From NCBI GenBank assembly GCA_021443545.1, contig JABUTU010000010.1:1-64000 (forward strand): a DNA stretch of 64,000 bases, read 5' to 3'. Shown piece by piece: positions 15,752 to 24,410 of this stretch (position 1 is the first letter of the stretch; every line of letters starts with the position of its first letter). A program made the translations under genes and the position numbers. A model generated the notes under the pieces. The model had not been told where the DNA came from and made no database searches. It saw only the letters and a program-made list of their open reading frames with translations. This stretch comes from Marinilabiliaceae bacterium. GTDB lineage: Bacteria > Bacteroidota > Bacteroidia > Bacteroidales > Marinilabiliaceae.

Positions 15752-18700
15752 ATGATCCAATTCTTCAAGGGCTTAGACGCCCACATTTTGGCTGTTGAAT
15801 CGAACGAGGCAATCAGCCAGGATAACCTTAAGAAACTTGAGTGGCTTTTCTCTGGTGCCACATATGTCAACGCTCCAAAGATTGATGGTTACTATGTAGG
15901 CCCGCGTCGCGAGATGATTACGCCTTGGTCAACCAACGCTGTCGAAATTACACAGAATATGGCTGTCTCTGGCATCAAGCGCATTGAGGAGTATTTCCCT
16001 GTAAAAGACGAGAAGGCTTCGTACGACCCTATGCTTCAAGTGCTCTACAAAGGACTTGACCAGGATGTCTTCAAGACCGACAAACAGCCCGACCCGATAG
16101 TCTACATTACCGACTTCAAGGAGTATAACAAGAAAGAGGGTCTTGCTCTCTCTGAGCCTGAGATTGCATACCTTGAGGGTCTCTCAAAACGTCTCGGCCG
16201 TCCGCTGACCGACTCGGAGGTGTTTGGTTTCTCACAGGTCAACTCGGAACATTGCCGTCATAAGATTTTCGGAGGAACATTCATCATCGATGGTGAAGAG
16301 AAAGAGTTGAGCCTCTTCAAGCTCATCAAGAAGACCTCAGAGACCAATCCTGGGTTACTCGTTTCGGCATATAAGGATAATGTAGCCTTCATTGAAGGAC
16401 CAACAGCTATGCAGTTCGCTCCTGAGCGTCCTGACGTCCCTTCAGAATTTGAAACAAAAGATATACCGACTGTTCTCTCGCTCAAGGCAGAGACACATAA
16501 CTTCCCGACAACTGTTGAGCCGTTCAATGGTGCTGCCACAGGTTCGGGAGGAGAGATACGCGACCGCCTTGCTGGTGGTACAGGCTCTCTTCCGATGGCA
16601 GGTACTGCTGTCTACATGACATCTTATTCACGTGTCGACGACGACCGCATTTGGGAGAAGGAGATGGAGGCAAGAAAATGGCTCTACCAGACGCCTGCTC
16701 AGATTCTTATCAAGGCTTCAAATGGAGCTTCAGACTTCGGCAACAAATTTGGTCAGCCAATGATATGTGGTTCTCTTCTCACATTCGAGCATGAGGAGAA
16801 CGACCGTAAATACGCCTACGACAAAGTCATCATGATGGCTGGTGGTGTTGGTTTCGCCAAGAAGAACGACGCTCTCAAGCAGACACCTAAAAAGAACCAG
16901 AAGGTTGTGGTGCTGGGTGGTGACAACTACCGCATCGGTATGGGCGGTGGTGCTGTCTCATCTGTCAACACTGGTGAATATGCGGGTGCGATAGAGCTCA
17001 ACGCCGTTCAGCGCTCTAACCCTGAAATGCAAAAACGCGTTATGAATGCCATACGTGGTATGATTGAGACCGACCACAATCCTATCGTCTCTATTCACGA
17101 CCATGGCGCTGGCGGTCACCTCAACTGTCTCTCTGAGCTCGTCGAGGAGACTGGTGGCAAAATCGATATGAGTCAGCTACCGGTGGGCGACCCTACCCTC
17201 TCTGCCCGCGAAATTGTCGGCAATGAGAGTCAGGAGCGTATGGGACTTGTTATCCGCCAGAAGGATGTCGACGAGCTGCGTAAGGTAGCCGACCGCGAGC
17301 GTGCTCCGATGTATGTCGTTGGTGAGACAACAGGCGATATGCAGTTCTGCTTCGAGCAGAAAGATGGCACAACGCCTATCAACTGGCAGCTCTCCGACAT
17401 GTTTGGAAATCCTCCAAAGACCATTATGAAGGATGAGAGCGCGCAGGCTAAATATAAGAAGGTCGATTACGACGAGGCTCAGATTAATGAGTATCTCAAT
17501 CGTGTTCTCCAGACAGAGGCTGTCGGATGTAAGGACTGGCTGACCAACAAGGTTGACCGTTCAGTCACAGGCAAGGTGGCCAAGCAGCAGTGCGCTGGTG
17601 AATTACAGTTGCCATTGAACGACCTTGGCGCCGTGGCTCTTGACTACAACGGCAAGAATGGTATTGCGACATCAATCGGCCATGCTCCAGCAGTGGCACT
17701 TGTTGACCCCGCAGCAGGCTCAGTCATATCGGTTGCTGAGGCACTCACAAACCTCATCTGGGCACCATTAGCACACGGTCTTCAGGGAGTATCGCTCTCA
17801 GCCAACTGGATGTGGCCATGCCGTCAGAAAGGCGAAGATGCACGTCTGTATAAGGCTGTCAAGACAATGTCGGACTTCGTATGTAAGATGGGCATCAACA
17901 TACCGACTGGTAAGGACTCGCTCTCGATGACTCAGAAATATAAGGACGGACAGGTTGTTCTTGCTCCAGGAACGGTCATCATATCCGCTATGTCGGAGGT
18001 ATCAGACATTCGCAAGATTGTTGAGCCAGTCATGCAGAAGGAGGCTGGCAGCGTACTGATGTATGTCGATATGTCTGGCGTACCGCTCTCGCTCGGTGGC
18101 TCTACTTTTGCACAGGTGGTCAACCGCCTCGGCGATGATGTGCCAACAATAGCTGACGTAGAGAAGTTCAACTATATATATAAGAACATCCAGTATCTCG
18201 TCTCAGAGGGATTGATTCTTGCGGGTCACGACATATCTGCTGGAGGTATCATCACGACACTCCTCGAGATGAACTTTGCTAATGCAACACACGGTATGCA
18301 GCTCGACCTAAGCGATGTTGCAGCCGACGCTGATATCGTCAAGGCTCTCTTCGCTGAAAACCCAGGTGTGGTATTCCAGATAGCGAAGAAGAATGTAGAG
18401 CGTGTTGTCAAGGTTCTTGACACAGCTAAGATTAAATACTCATATCTGGGCTGTCCTCAGGAGAAGCGTGAATTGTCAATATCCGTGAATGGTGAGACAT
18501 TCAGTTTCGATATTGACGCACTGCGCGATGTATGGTATAAGCCATCATACTTGCTCGATAAGTTACAGAGCACAGAGAAGAAGGCTGCAGAGAGATATGC
18601 CAACTATAAGAATCAGCCTCTCAACCTGCGCATTGCAGATAGCTTCACTGGCAAGCTTGCCGACATCGGCTGCAAGTTGAGTCGCACGAACAAGACTGGC

Positions 18701-19456
18701 ATCAAGGCAGCCATCATACGCGAGAAGGGTGTCAACGGCGACCGTGAGATGGCATACTCAATGTTTGCTGCAGGCTTCGATGTTAAGGATGTCCACATGA
18801 CCGACCTCATCACTGGTCGCGAGACACTCGACGACGTCAACCTGATTGTTTATTGCGGTGGCTTCTCCAATTCCGACGTACTTGGCTCTGCCAAAGGCTG
18901 GGCTGGTGCCTTCTTGTATAACCCGAAGGCAAAAGAGGCTCTCGACCGCTTTTACGCACGTAAGGACACCATGTCGCTCGGCATCTGCAACGGATGTCAG
19001 CTCATGATTGAACTTGGACTCATCACGCCTAACGACGAGAAGAAACCTCGCATGCTACATAACGACTCGCATAAGTTCGAATCGAACTTCGTCTCAGTCG
19101 AGATTGCAAAAGAGAACAAGAGTATTATGATGCAGTCGTTGGCTGGTCAGCGTCTCGGTGTCTGGGTGGCACACGGCGAGGGTAAATTCTCTCTGCCAAT
19201 GGAGATTGGTCACTATAACGTAGTGGGATACTATGGGTACGAGGGCTATCCAGCCAATCCTAATGGTTCGGACCATAACATTGTGGGTATCTATTCTAAT
19301 GACGGACGTCACTTGGCAATGATGCCACATCCAGAACGTGCTATGTTCCCATGGCAGTGTGCTTACTATCCCGAAGCACGCCGCCAGGACGAGGTGACGC
19401 CATGGATGGAGGCTTTCGTTAACGCCCGCAAGTGGATTGAATCGATAAAGAAGTAA
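15752..19456 (+). CDS. purL: Phosphoribosylformylglycinamidine synthase, single-chain PurL (1,234 aa)
   Basis: Fourth step of purine synthesis: converts FGAR, glutamine and ATP to FGAM. This is the large single-chain type, with an N-terminal PurS-like part, two AIRS-type ATP-binding halves and a C-terminal class-I glutamine amidotransferase. Visible motifs include SEHCRHKIFGG and LKAETHNFPTTVEPFNGAATG in the first half. The second half has GKDSLSM and ILAGHDISAGG. In the amidotransferase, the nucleophile is Cys1079 in LGICNGCQLM and the catalytic pair is His1193 and Glu1195 in MPHPERA. The length is a little below the E. coli enzyme (about 1,295). The gene appears monocistronic. The ATG follows an A-rich leader without a Shine-Dalgarno sequence. 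Confidence 0.98.
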   Translation: MIQFFKGLDAHILAVESNEAISQDNLKKLEWLFSGATYVNAPKIDGYYVGPRREMITPWSTNAVEITQNMAVSGIKRIEEYFPVKDEKASYDPMLQVLYKGLDQDVFKTDKQPDPIVYITDFKEYNKKEGLALSEPEIAYLEGLSKRLGRPLTDSEVFGFSQVNSEHCRHKIFGGTFIIDGEEKELSLFKLIKKTSETNPGLLVSAYKDNVAFIEGPTAMQFAPERPDVPSEFETKDIPTVLSLKAETHNFPTTVEPFNGAATGSGGEIRDRLAGGTGSLPMAGTAVYMTSYSRVDDDRIWEKEMEARKWLYQTPAQILIKASNGASDFGNKFGQPMICGSLLTFEHEENDRKYAYDKVIMMAGGVGFAKKNDALKQTPKKNQKVVVLGGDNYRIGMGGGAVSSVNTGEYAGAIELNAVQRSNPEMQKRVMNAIRGMIETDHNPIVSIHDHGAGGHLNCLSELVEETGGKIDMSQLPVGDPTLSAREIVGNESQERMGLVIRQKDVDELRKVADRERAPMYVVGETTGDMQFCFEQKDGTTPINWQLSDMFGNPPKTIMKDESAQAKYKKVDYDEAQINEYLNRVLQTEAVGCKDWLTNKVDRSVTGKVAKQQCAGELQLPLNDLGAVALDYNGKNGIATSIGHAPAVALVDPAAGSVISVAEALTNLIWAPLAHGLQGVSLSANWMWPCRQKGEDARLYKAVKTMSDFVCKMGINIPTGKDSLSMTQKYKDGQVVLAPGTVIISAMSEVSDIRKIVEPVMQKEAGSVLMYVDMSGVPLSLGGSTFAQVVNRLGDDVPTIADVEKFNYIYKNIQYLVSEGLILAGHDISAGGIITTLLEMNFANATHGMQLDLSDVAADADIVKALFAENPGVVFQIAKKNVERVVKVLDTAKIKYSYLGCPQEKRELSISVNGETFSFDIDALRDVWYKPSYLLDKLQSTEKKAAERYANYKNQPLNLRIADSFTGKLADIGCKLSRTNKTGIKAAIIREKGVNGDREMAYSMFAAGFDVKDVHMTDLITGRETLDDVNLIVYCGGFSNSDVLGSAKGWAGAFLYNPKAKEALDRFYARKDTMSLGICNGCQLMIELGLITPNDEKKPRMLHNDSHKFESNFVSVEIAKENKSIMMQSLAGQRLGVWVAHGEGKFSLPMEIGHYNVVGYYGYEGYPANPNGSDHNIVGIYSNDGRHLAMMPHPERAMFPWQCAYYPEARRQDEVTPWMEAFVNARKWIESIKK

Positions 19457-19480
19457 AGAGTAATAATTGTTTTATAATGC

Positions 19481-19517
19481 AGAGGATGCTCCTTAAGGGG
19501 GCATCCTCTCGTTGTAT
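19481..19517 (+). terminator. Hairpin after purL
   Basis: Nine-bp stem AGAGGATGC / GCATCCTCT (19481-19489 with 19501-19509), extendable by three pairs including a wobble. It lies 24 bases after the purL stop. The following CGTTGTATT is only moderately T-rich. Confidence 0.65.
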
Positions 19518-19553
19518 TATGATATGTGTATATTAACCAAAGGTCTATTAGAG

Positions 19554-19594
19554 CACAAAAATAAAGGGTTGCATCGTAGCCATTGATGCAACCC
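19554..19594 (-). terminator. Terminator of the 413-aa protein gene
   Basis: Perfect 10-bp stem GGGTTGCATC / GATGCAACCC (19566-19575 with 19585-19594), followed on the minus strand by TTTATTTTT. It lies 23 bases beyond the stop of the minus-strand gene and faces the purL hairpin. Confidence 0.8.
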
Positions 19595-19616
19595 CTACTT
19601 TTATACCTTAGGAAGA

Positions 19617-20858
19617 TTAGTTAACTTTGTTTGTAACCTCCTTAGTGATAGTAATCTCTATTACATTCTCCTCCAGTTCGAAAGGACCTACTACCTGATT
19701 AACCATATCCGCATTGATATTTATCTCCTCAGTTCCGACCTTACAGAGTTTTTTCACCTCTTTAACTGGTGTATACTTATAATTAGGAATCTTTACGAAA
19801 AGAGGGTATGCGACATCGTTCAAATTAGTTGGCGAACCACCTGCAGCAAATGGGTTGTGCATAAACACTGGAGTCCATGCATTTTCATAGGATCCTTTCT
19901 TGTCAGATGAATTAATTCTTATGTAAACCGGATTCTCATATTCATGATGGTTCTGACTGCCAAAATTTAACGTATATTTATTTTTATCACTCAGAGTTAT
20001 CAAGTCGTAATAATTCCATTCGTATTGGGTGTAATTTACAAACATATCAGGTTGCGCATTCTCGATTCCATATGTATTATATCCACGACCAAGCGTTCCG
20101 TATTCTGTATCTTTTGCATTATCCATCACAGCATAATAATCGTACTGATAATGAGTACGATTATTAATTTCAAGTTTTGGAGCATCACCCCTATCGATTC
20201 GCAGCACCTTCTCCGACTCGCCAATGTAATTGTCGAAATTTTTACCATTAATCTTTACAGTGTATGAATACTTTGTAATATTCGAGGTAGTTTCCGTCAC
20301 ATAAGGAGCAGATAGCGCCACCGACAGGAAAGTTGGAGAGTAAGCTGGAATTGTATATGAATAAGACCCTGCAGTAAGTGACTTGCCGAGGAATTTAACT
20401 GATCCCTTTCCTGTGGCATCAACAACCTTAATTGTCACCTTAGCCATAGGCATATCACCCACTTTCGTACTATTGACAGCTGCCTTTGCTACCTCAGCGT
20501 ACTTAGCGAAAGGCACGCTCATGAGTTGCTGTGTGGATGTACCATAAGGAGTGGTAATCTCGATGAAAAACTGCTTATTGCCATCGCTATTATCCCAATC
20601 GATAGCAGCAAAAGCCGTTGGATTCCCGCTACCAATCTCAATCTGAAAGAGACCATTCATATTTGTCTCCACATTTGAGAAGTTCTCAGTGTAAATTTGT
20701 TCACTTCCCTTGCTGATGACAACATCAATACTGCTGATGGTCTCATTAGCCACCAACTTATTCTCTGAATCGCGAACAACTGCTTGGAATGTAAAGCCCT
20801 GCGCGAGACCTGATACTGCTACTAAGAGTGCAGCAAATAATGATAATAGATTTTTCAT
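19617..20858 (-). CDS. Exported protein with FQAVVRD N-terminal domain (413 aa)
   Basis: Function unknown. A signal peptide (MKNLLSLFAALLVAVSGLAQ) leads into GFTFQAVVRDSENKLVANE. This is the start of a domain common at the N-terminus of large Bacteroidota exported proteins, ending in PFAKYAEVAKAA. The remainder is beta-rich and tyrosine/asparagine-rich (HYQYDYYAVMDN; YTQYEWNYYDLITL), with no motif that I recognise and no sorting domain of its own. The start lies 24 bases after the stop of the T9SS-tailed 160-aa gene, so the two are almost certainly co-transcribed. The partner could help in display, but that is inference. Confidence 0.8.
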   Translation of the reverse strand: MKNLLSLFAALLVAVSGLAQGFTFQAVVRDSENKLVANETISSIDVVISKGSEQIYTENFSNVETNMNGLFQIEIGSGNPTAFAAIDWDNSDGNKQFFIEITTPYGTSTQQLMSVPFAKYAEVAKAAVNSTKVGDMPMAKVTIKVVDATGKGSVKFLGKSLTAGSYSYTIPAYSPTFLSVALSAPYVTETTSNITKYSYTVKINGKNFDNYIGESEKVLRIDRGDAPKLEINNRTHYQYDYYAVMDNAKDTEYGTLGRGYNTYGIENAQPDMFVNYTQYEWNYYDLITLSDKNKYTLNFGSQNHHEYENPVYIRINSSDKKGSYENAWTPVFMHNPFAAGGSPTNLNDVAYPLFVKIPNYKYTPVKEVKKLCKVGTEEININADMVNQVVGPFELEENVIEITITKEVTNKVN

Positions 20859-20882
20859 TTCTATCTTTTGTTTAATTGTTAA

Positions 20883-21365
20883 TTACTTCTTTAGAATCTT
20901 GAATACCTTCACGTCTACGACGCCATTGCTGACACGCAAGAAATAGTAGCCCGAAGGATACTGGCTCATGCTTATAGAGGTATACTGGCCCTCCGTCTTA
21001 CCATTTGCCAACACACTACCGCTACCATCAATGAGCGTATAGGAGTACAACTGAGCATCTGCATCTCCAATGTTCAGAACGATTTTATCCGTTGCAGGAT
21101 TCGGATATACTTCAGCTGTAAGCTGCATTTTGACATCGATGTTCTCAATGCCCGTAGGATCTTCCTCGGTTATGACATAGGGTTGTTGAACTCCTGCAAC
21201 GATAGAATTATCCGTTCCATCAATGATAGAGTAGAAAACCTGACCCAATGTAAAACTGAGGCTGCCATCTTCGCTCGTAGCCATTCCTCCTGCTGGAACA
21301 ATATCGGACTGCGCCGATGCCGCTACACCCACAAGAGCGAAAAGAATCAAGAATAGTTTTCTCAT
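20883..21365 (-). CDS. Small T9SS-exported protein with type-A sorting domain (160 aa)
   Basis: A signal peptide (MRKLFLILFALVGVAASAQ) is followed by a short domain with FTLGQVFYS and VAGVQQPYVI, a pairing typical of small Bacteroidota T9SS cargo. The type-A C-terminal domain starts at VYPNPATDKIVLNIG and ends SGYYFLRVSNG ... KVFKILKK. The frame is open further upstream, but the -7 box lies at 21426-21433, so transcription would begin downstream of the longest possible start. The ATG at 21365 also starts the signal peptide. First gene of a two-gene operon with the 413-aa protein. The role is unknown; secretion through T9SS is well supported by the tail. Confidence 0.88.
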   Translation of the reverse strand: MRKLFLILFALVGVAASAQSDIVPAGGMATSEDGSLSFTLGQVFYSIIDGTDNSIVAGVQQPYVITEEDPTGIENIDVKMQLTAEVYPNPATDKIVLNIGDADAQLYSYTLIDGSGSVLANGKTEGQYTSISMSQYPSGYYFLRVSNGVVDVKVFKILKK

Positions 21366-21425
21366 TTCACTTAAATTATTATAAATAGTAGATATAATTC
21401 TCATTTCTTGCCGTACTATGTATCG

Positions 21426-21454
21426 CAAAGTTAACACATTTTCGGAAAATCAAA
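21426..21454 (-). promoter_or_regulatory. Promoter of the T9SS small-protein operon
   Basis: A perfect -7 box TAACTTTG (21426-21433, minus strand) is preceded by TTTG (21451-21454) at a short 17-base spacing, within a run of T. It gives a leader of about 55 bases to the ATG at 21365. Confidence 0.5.
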
Positions 21455-21491
21455 AAAAAAAAAACGCATTAACTTTACCAACCATATTACA

Positions 21492-21530
21492 AGAAGTGTG
21501 CCATTATCGAAAACAATGACACACTTCAAG
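21492..21530 (-). terminator. Hairpin between the MBL gene and the T9SS operon
   Basis: Eight-bp stem GAAGTGTG / CACACTTC with a long loop whose ends can pair further (TCATT with AATGG, imperfect). It lies about 30 bases after the stop of the metallo-beta-lactamase-fold gene on the minus strand. The T-run is not immediate, so termination is probable but not certain. Confidence 0.5.
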
Positions 21531-21558
21531 TGATTTTATAGAGTTTGACTCTGTAGCG

Positions 21559-22491
21559 TTATTGTAGTTGGCGTATTCTGACCTCTGTGTCGGGGCTATC
21601 CTTAAAGTGTTCAACGATTGAAGAGAGGTCTGTCTCACCATAGTGATAAGGGTATACAATAGCTGGTTTTATCATCTCAATGGCCTCTATCGCCTGCTCT
21701 GGAGTCATGGTATATGGCTGGTTGACAGGTATGAAGGCAATATCGATCTTGCCAAAACTCTTCATCTCCTCGATAGGTTCAGTATCGCCTGCGACATATA
21801 TGCGGGTAGACTGCGTGGACTTCTCGCCATTCTCAGACAACTCTTCGCGGTTGAACACCTCGATGATAAAGCCAAGGTCGCGACCCTTTGGATGAAAGGC
21901 CGTATGTCCCTCCGTCGTATTATATGAAGGGACAGCAATAATATTTACCCAATTGCCTGTTATAGTATCGCCGACTTCCAAACCATTGCACTTCGATGAG
22001 AGTTCCGCCACTCTCTTGTTGCTATATATGAGAGTCTCGTCGGTCGCCACTGCAGCAATAGCAGCCGAATCCAGATGATCGTGGTGCTCATGGGTAATAA
22101 GAATCATATCTGCCTTAGGCATTTTGGTATAATCAACACCAAACATCCCGACAGGGTCGACATGAATAATGAACATATCAGAAAAATTGAACATCAACGT
22201 TCCGTGTTTAATAGCAAACACATTCAAGAAGGGATAGAAACTCCGTTCATACTTTTTGCCAGATATGGTCATACTAATATCATGCTTGTTGAGAGAGTCG
22301 ACAATAAAGGTGTCGCACTCAAACTTCTGTTCATTCAGATACTTATCCACCTCTTCGCCGAAGCCGAGTAGCTGACGAGCGTCAAAAAAGCGCTTGACAT
22401 CATTTTTCGAGTGTCTTGTCATGTTAATCTTGTCACACGAGCACGAATACACCATCATGAGTGTAATAAGTGATAGAAAAAACTGTTTCAT
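21559..22491 (-). CDS. Metallo-beta-lactamase-fold hydrolase, lipoprotein (310 aa)
   Basis: A signal sequence with candidate lipobox cysteines at 17 and 19 (VYSCSC) suggests an envelope-anchored enzyme. The zinc-binding signature THEHHDHLD, a later histidine in GHTAFHPKG, YVAGDTEP and the terminal YPYHYGETD match the UlaG-like branch of the MBL fold (RomA/UlaG/YtnP type), which hydrolyses lactones or phosphodiester-like substrates. The substrate is unknown. The gene seems monocistronic: a hairpin follows it, and the next gene downstream has its own promoter. Most cytoplasmic UlaG-like homologues lack a lipoprotein signal, so the location is a notable point. Confidence 0.88.
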   Translation of the reverse strand: MKQFFLSLITLMMVYSCSCDKINMTRHSKNDVKRFFDARQLLGFGEEVDKYLNEQKFECDTFIVDSLNKHDISMTISGKKYERSFYPFLNVFAIKHGTLMFNFSDMFIIHVDPVGMFGVDYTKMPKADMILITHEHHDHLDSAAIAAVATDETLIYSNKRVAELSSKCNGLEVGDTITGNWVNIIAVPSYNTTEGHTAFHPKGRDLGFIIEVFNREELSENGEKSTQSTRIYVAGDTEPIEEMKSFGKIDIAFIPVNQPYTMTPEQAIEAIEMIKPAIVYPYHYGETDLSSIVEHFKDSPDTEVRIRQLQ

Positions 22492-22778
22492 ATTTTGTGT
22501 AATTTATATTATGCAAAAACAAAACTCACACATCTGTTTTGGTTTGCAAGTTACGATATATAAGGGAAAAAACAAAAAATGCTTTTGCGGGTGTTGTTTT
22601 GGGCGTTTTGGGCGTTGTTGTCGTTGTTATCGTTTTGGGCGTAATATCGTAATATCGAAAAATAAAAAACAAAAAAAACAATAAACAACCCGCTTTCACT
22701 CTTTTTTAGAAGATACATAACAGCGATTAATATTTTTTTATATATTCGCCGCTATAACACATCAACATATTTTAACTT
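22492..22778. other. 287-bp intergenic region with TTTTGGGCG reiteration
   Basis: This stretch separates the divergent MBL and esterase genes. From 22596 to 22655 it holds three copies of TTTTGGGCG interleaved with GTTGTTGTCGTTGTTATCG and a doubled TAATATCG, followed by A-rich DNA. A small plus-strand frame (22511-22684) would read as a basic, cysteine-rich peptide, but it is produced by the simple repeats and I do not call it a gene. A possible -7 box TATATTCG for the esterase starts at 22741; no good -33 box was seen. Confidence 0.6.
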
Positions 22779-24278
22779 ATGCAAAAGGTTTTTATTAGTC
22801 TGGCTCTATTAGCGATGACAATGGTCGGGTGCCAGCAAACGACACAGGTAAACAATCCTGTTCTCACAATTGAAGGTGGTGACATCCAAGGCGTCATCAC
22901 AGAGACTCCAGGCGTCTATGCCTACAAAGGAATTCCATACGCAGCTGCTCCATTAGGAGACTTACGTTGGAAAGCTCCACAACCTGTAACGCCATGGGAG
23001 GGCACACGCATAGCCGACCAATATGGTCATCCAAGCTATCAGTCGGTACACTATCCTGGTGGATACACAACAGAATGGGGATATGGTGCTGAGTCGCCCT
23101 ACAGCGAGGACTGTCTCTACCTTAACGTATGGACAAAGGCTCCTGGCGACATCAACAAGAAACTTCCTGTAGCTCTTTGGATTCATGGCGGAGGTTTCCG
23201 CGAAGGATGGGGTACAGAACCTGAGTTTGAGGGGCAGGAATGGGCAAATAAAGATGTTGTCCTCGTCACCATCAACTATCGTCTCGGTGTATTTGGTTTC
23301 CTCAACCATCCAGAGCTCATGGCGGAGAATCCTGACAATGTTTCAGGCAACTACGGTATTCTTGACCAGATAGAATCGCTCAAATGGATAAAGAAGAACA
23401 TTGCACAATTTGGAGGTGATCCCGATAACGTCACCATCTTCGGGCAGAGTGCAGGCGCTGGCAGTGTTCGTTTCATCTGCACCTCGCCTCTTGCAAGTGG
23501 GCTCTTCCACAAGGCAGTCATCATGAGCGGTGGCGGTCTTTCAACACCAACACAATCATCACGCCCATACAAAATGCTCTCTCTTGAGGATGTAGCAAAA
23601 CGCAACAAAGAGATTCTTGATTGGGCAGGAATCAGCTCGTTGCAAGATATGCGCAGGGCTTCAACAGAGGTTCTTCATACCGTTTCGGACATTTACGGAC
23701 GAGCTACAAAGCAACCATTTGGTGGCATCTTCTACTCGCCAGTTGTTGACGGCAAGGTCATCCCTGAGAATTTCGACGATGCAGCTATACACAACACCCT
23801 CGCAAATGTTCCATACATGATTGGTTATACACTTGATGACCTTGGACAGATGGGAGAAGGAATAGCGAACTTCTGCTATAATCGCGACAGCATCGGTTCA
23901 CCAGCATGGGCATATCAGTTTGCTCGTCCTCTGCCTGACGACGGCAGCCATCCTGAGGTGACAGCACGTCTGAAGGGTGCCTTCCACTCGTCGGATCTGT
24001 GGTTTGTATTCAAGACATTGAAGTATTGCTGGCGTCCTTGGACAAAGGGCGACTGGGACTTGTCGGAAAAGATGCTCACATATTGGACTAACTTCGTTAA
24101 GTACAGCAATCCAAACGGTCAGGATGGCACTGGAGCGTGGACACCATGCACTAAGGCTTCGCCCGACTTCATGATATTCAAGCTCGACGAAAAGGATAAT
24201 GAGGCTTCTTCAATGGGCACACCTATGGTTGGCGAGCCACAGAGCTTTCCTGGAATGCCTACTCCAGTAAAGAAATAA
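22779..24278 (+). CDS. Type-B carboxylesterase, lipoprotein (499 aa)
   Basis: Alpha/beta-hydrolase of the carboxylesterase/cholinesterase family, which cleaves carboxylic esters. A lipobox with Cys18 (MTMVGC) puts it on an envelope membrane facing periplasm or surface. Family signatures include KGIPYAAAPLGDLRWKAPQP, SEDCLYLNVW and the oxyanion loop WIHGGGF. The nucleophile Ser224 lies in GQSAGA, where most relatives have GESAG. The likely catalytic histidine is in AFHSSDLWFVF, matching the usual HGSD. The length is normal. A terminator follows. The natural substrate is unknown; in gut Bacteroidales such enzymes may remove acyl or feruloyl groups from plant material, but nothing here proves it. 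Confidence 0.93.
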   Translation: MQKVFISLALLAMTMVGCQQTTQVNNPVLTIEGGDIQGVITETPGVYAYKGIPYAAAPLGDLRWKAPQPVTPWEGTRIADQYGHPSYQSVHYPGGYTTEWGYGAESPYSEDCLYLNVWTKAPGDINKKLPVALWIHGGGFREGWGTEPEFEGQEWANKDVVLVTINYRLGVFGFLNHPELMAENPDNVSGNYGILDQIESLKWIKKNIAQFGGDPDNVTIFGQSAGAGSVRFICTSPLASGLFHKAVIMSGGGLSTPTQSSRPYKMLSLEDVAKRNKEILDWAGISSLQDMRRASTEVLHTVSDIYGRATKQPFGGIFYSPVVDGKVIPENFDDAAIHNTLANVPYMIGYTLDDLGQMGEGIANFCYNRDSIGSPAWAYQFARPLPDDGSHPEVTARLKGAFHSSDLWFVFKTLKYCWRPWTKGDWDLSEKMLTYWTNFVKYSNPNGQDGTGAWTPCTKASPDFMIFKLDEKDNEASSMGTPMVGEPQSFPGMPTPVKK

Positions 24279-24303
24279 TTTCAGCCAATCCATTTTCATA
24301 AAC

Positions 24304-24340
24304 AAGAGAGAGGGGTACCAAAGACTCCTCTCTCTTTTGT
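24304..24340 (+). terminator. Terminator of the carboxylesterase gene
   Basis: Ten-bp perfect stem AAGAGAGAGG / CCTCTCTCTT (24304-24313 with 24327-24336) followed by TTTGTG. It lies 25 bases beyond the stop codon. Confidence 0.75.
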
Positions 24341-24371
24341 GTGGTAATGGGTAATATCATAACAAATAATG

Positions 24372-24403
24372 ATTGACATAACAGATGCTCATGAGTAATT
24401 TTG
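24372..24403 (+). promoter_or_regulatory. Promoter of the TonB-receptor operon, possibly leaderless
   Basis: ATTG (24372-24375), 20-base spacer, TAATTTTG (24396-24403): perfect -7 box and one mismatch in the -33 box. The ATG of the receptor starts only 8 bases after the -7 box, so the transcript would begin within a few bases of the start codon. Confidence 0.55.
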
Positions 24404-24410
24404 CATCGAA

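Noticed and set aside
22394-22684. Plus-strand frame of 96 codons reaching into the intergenic gap
   Set aside because: The first part is antisense to the MBL gene and the last part is made by simple repeats; I mention the cysteine-rich end only as a low-weight finding.
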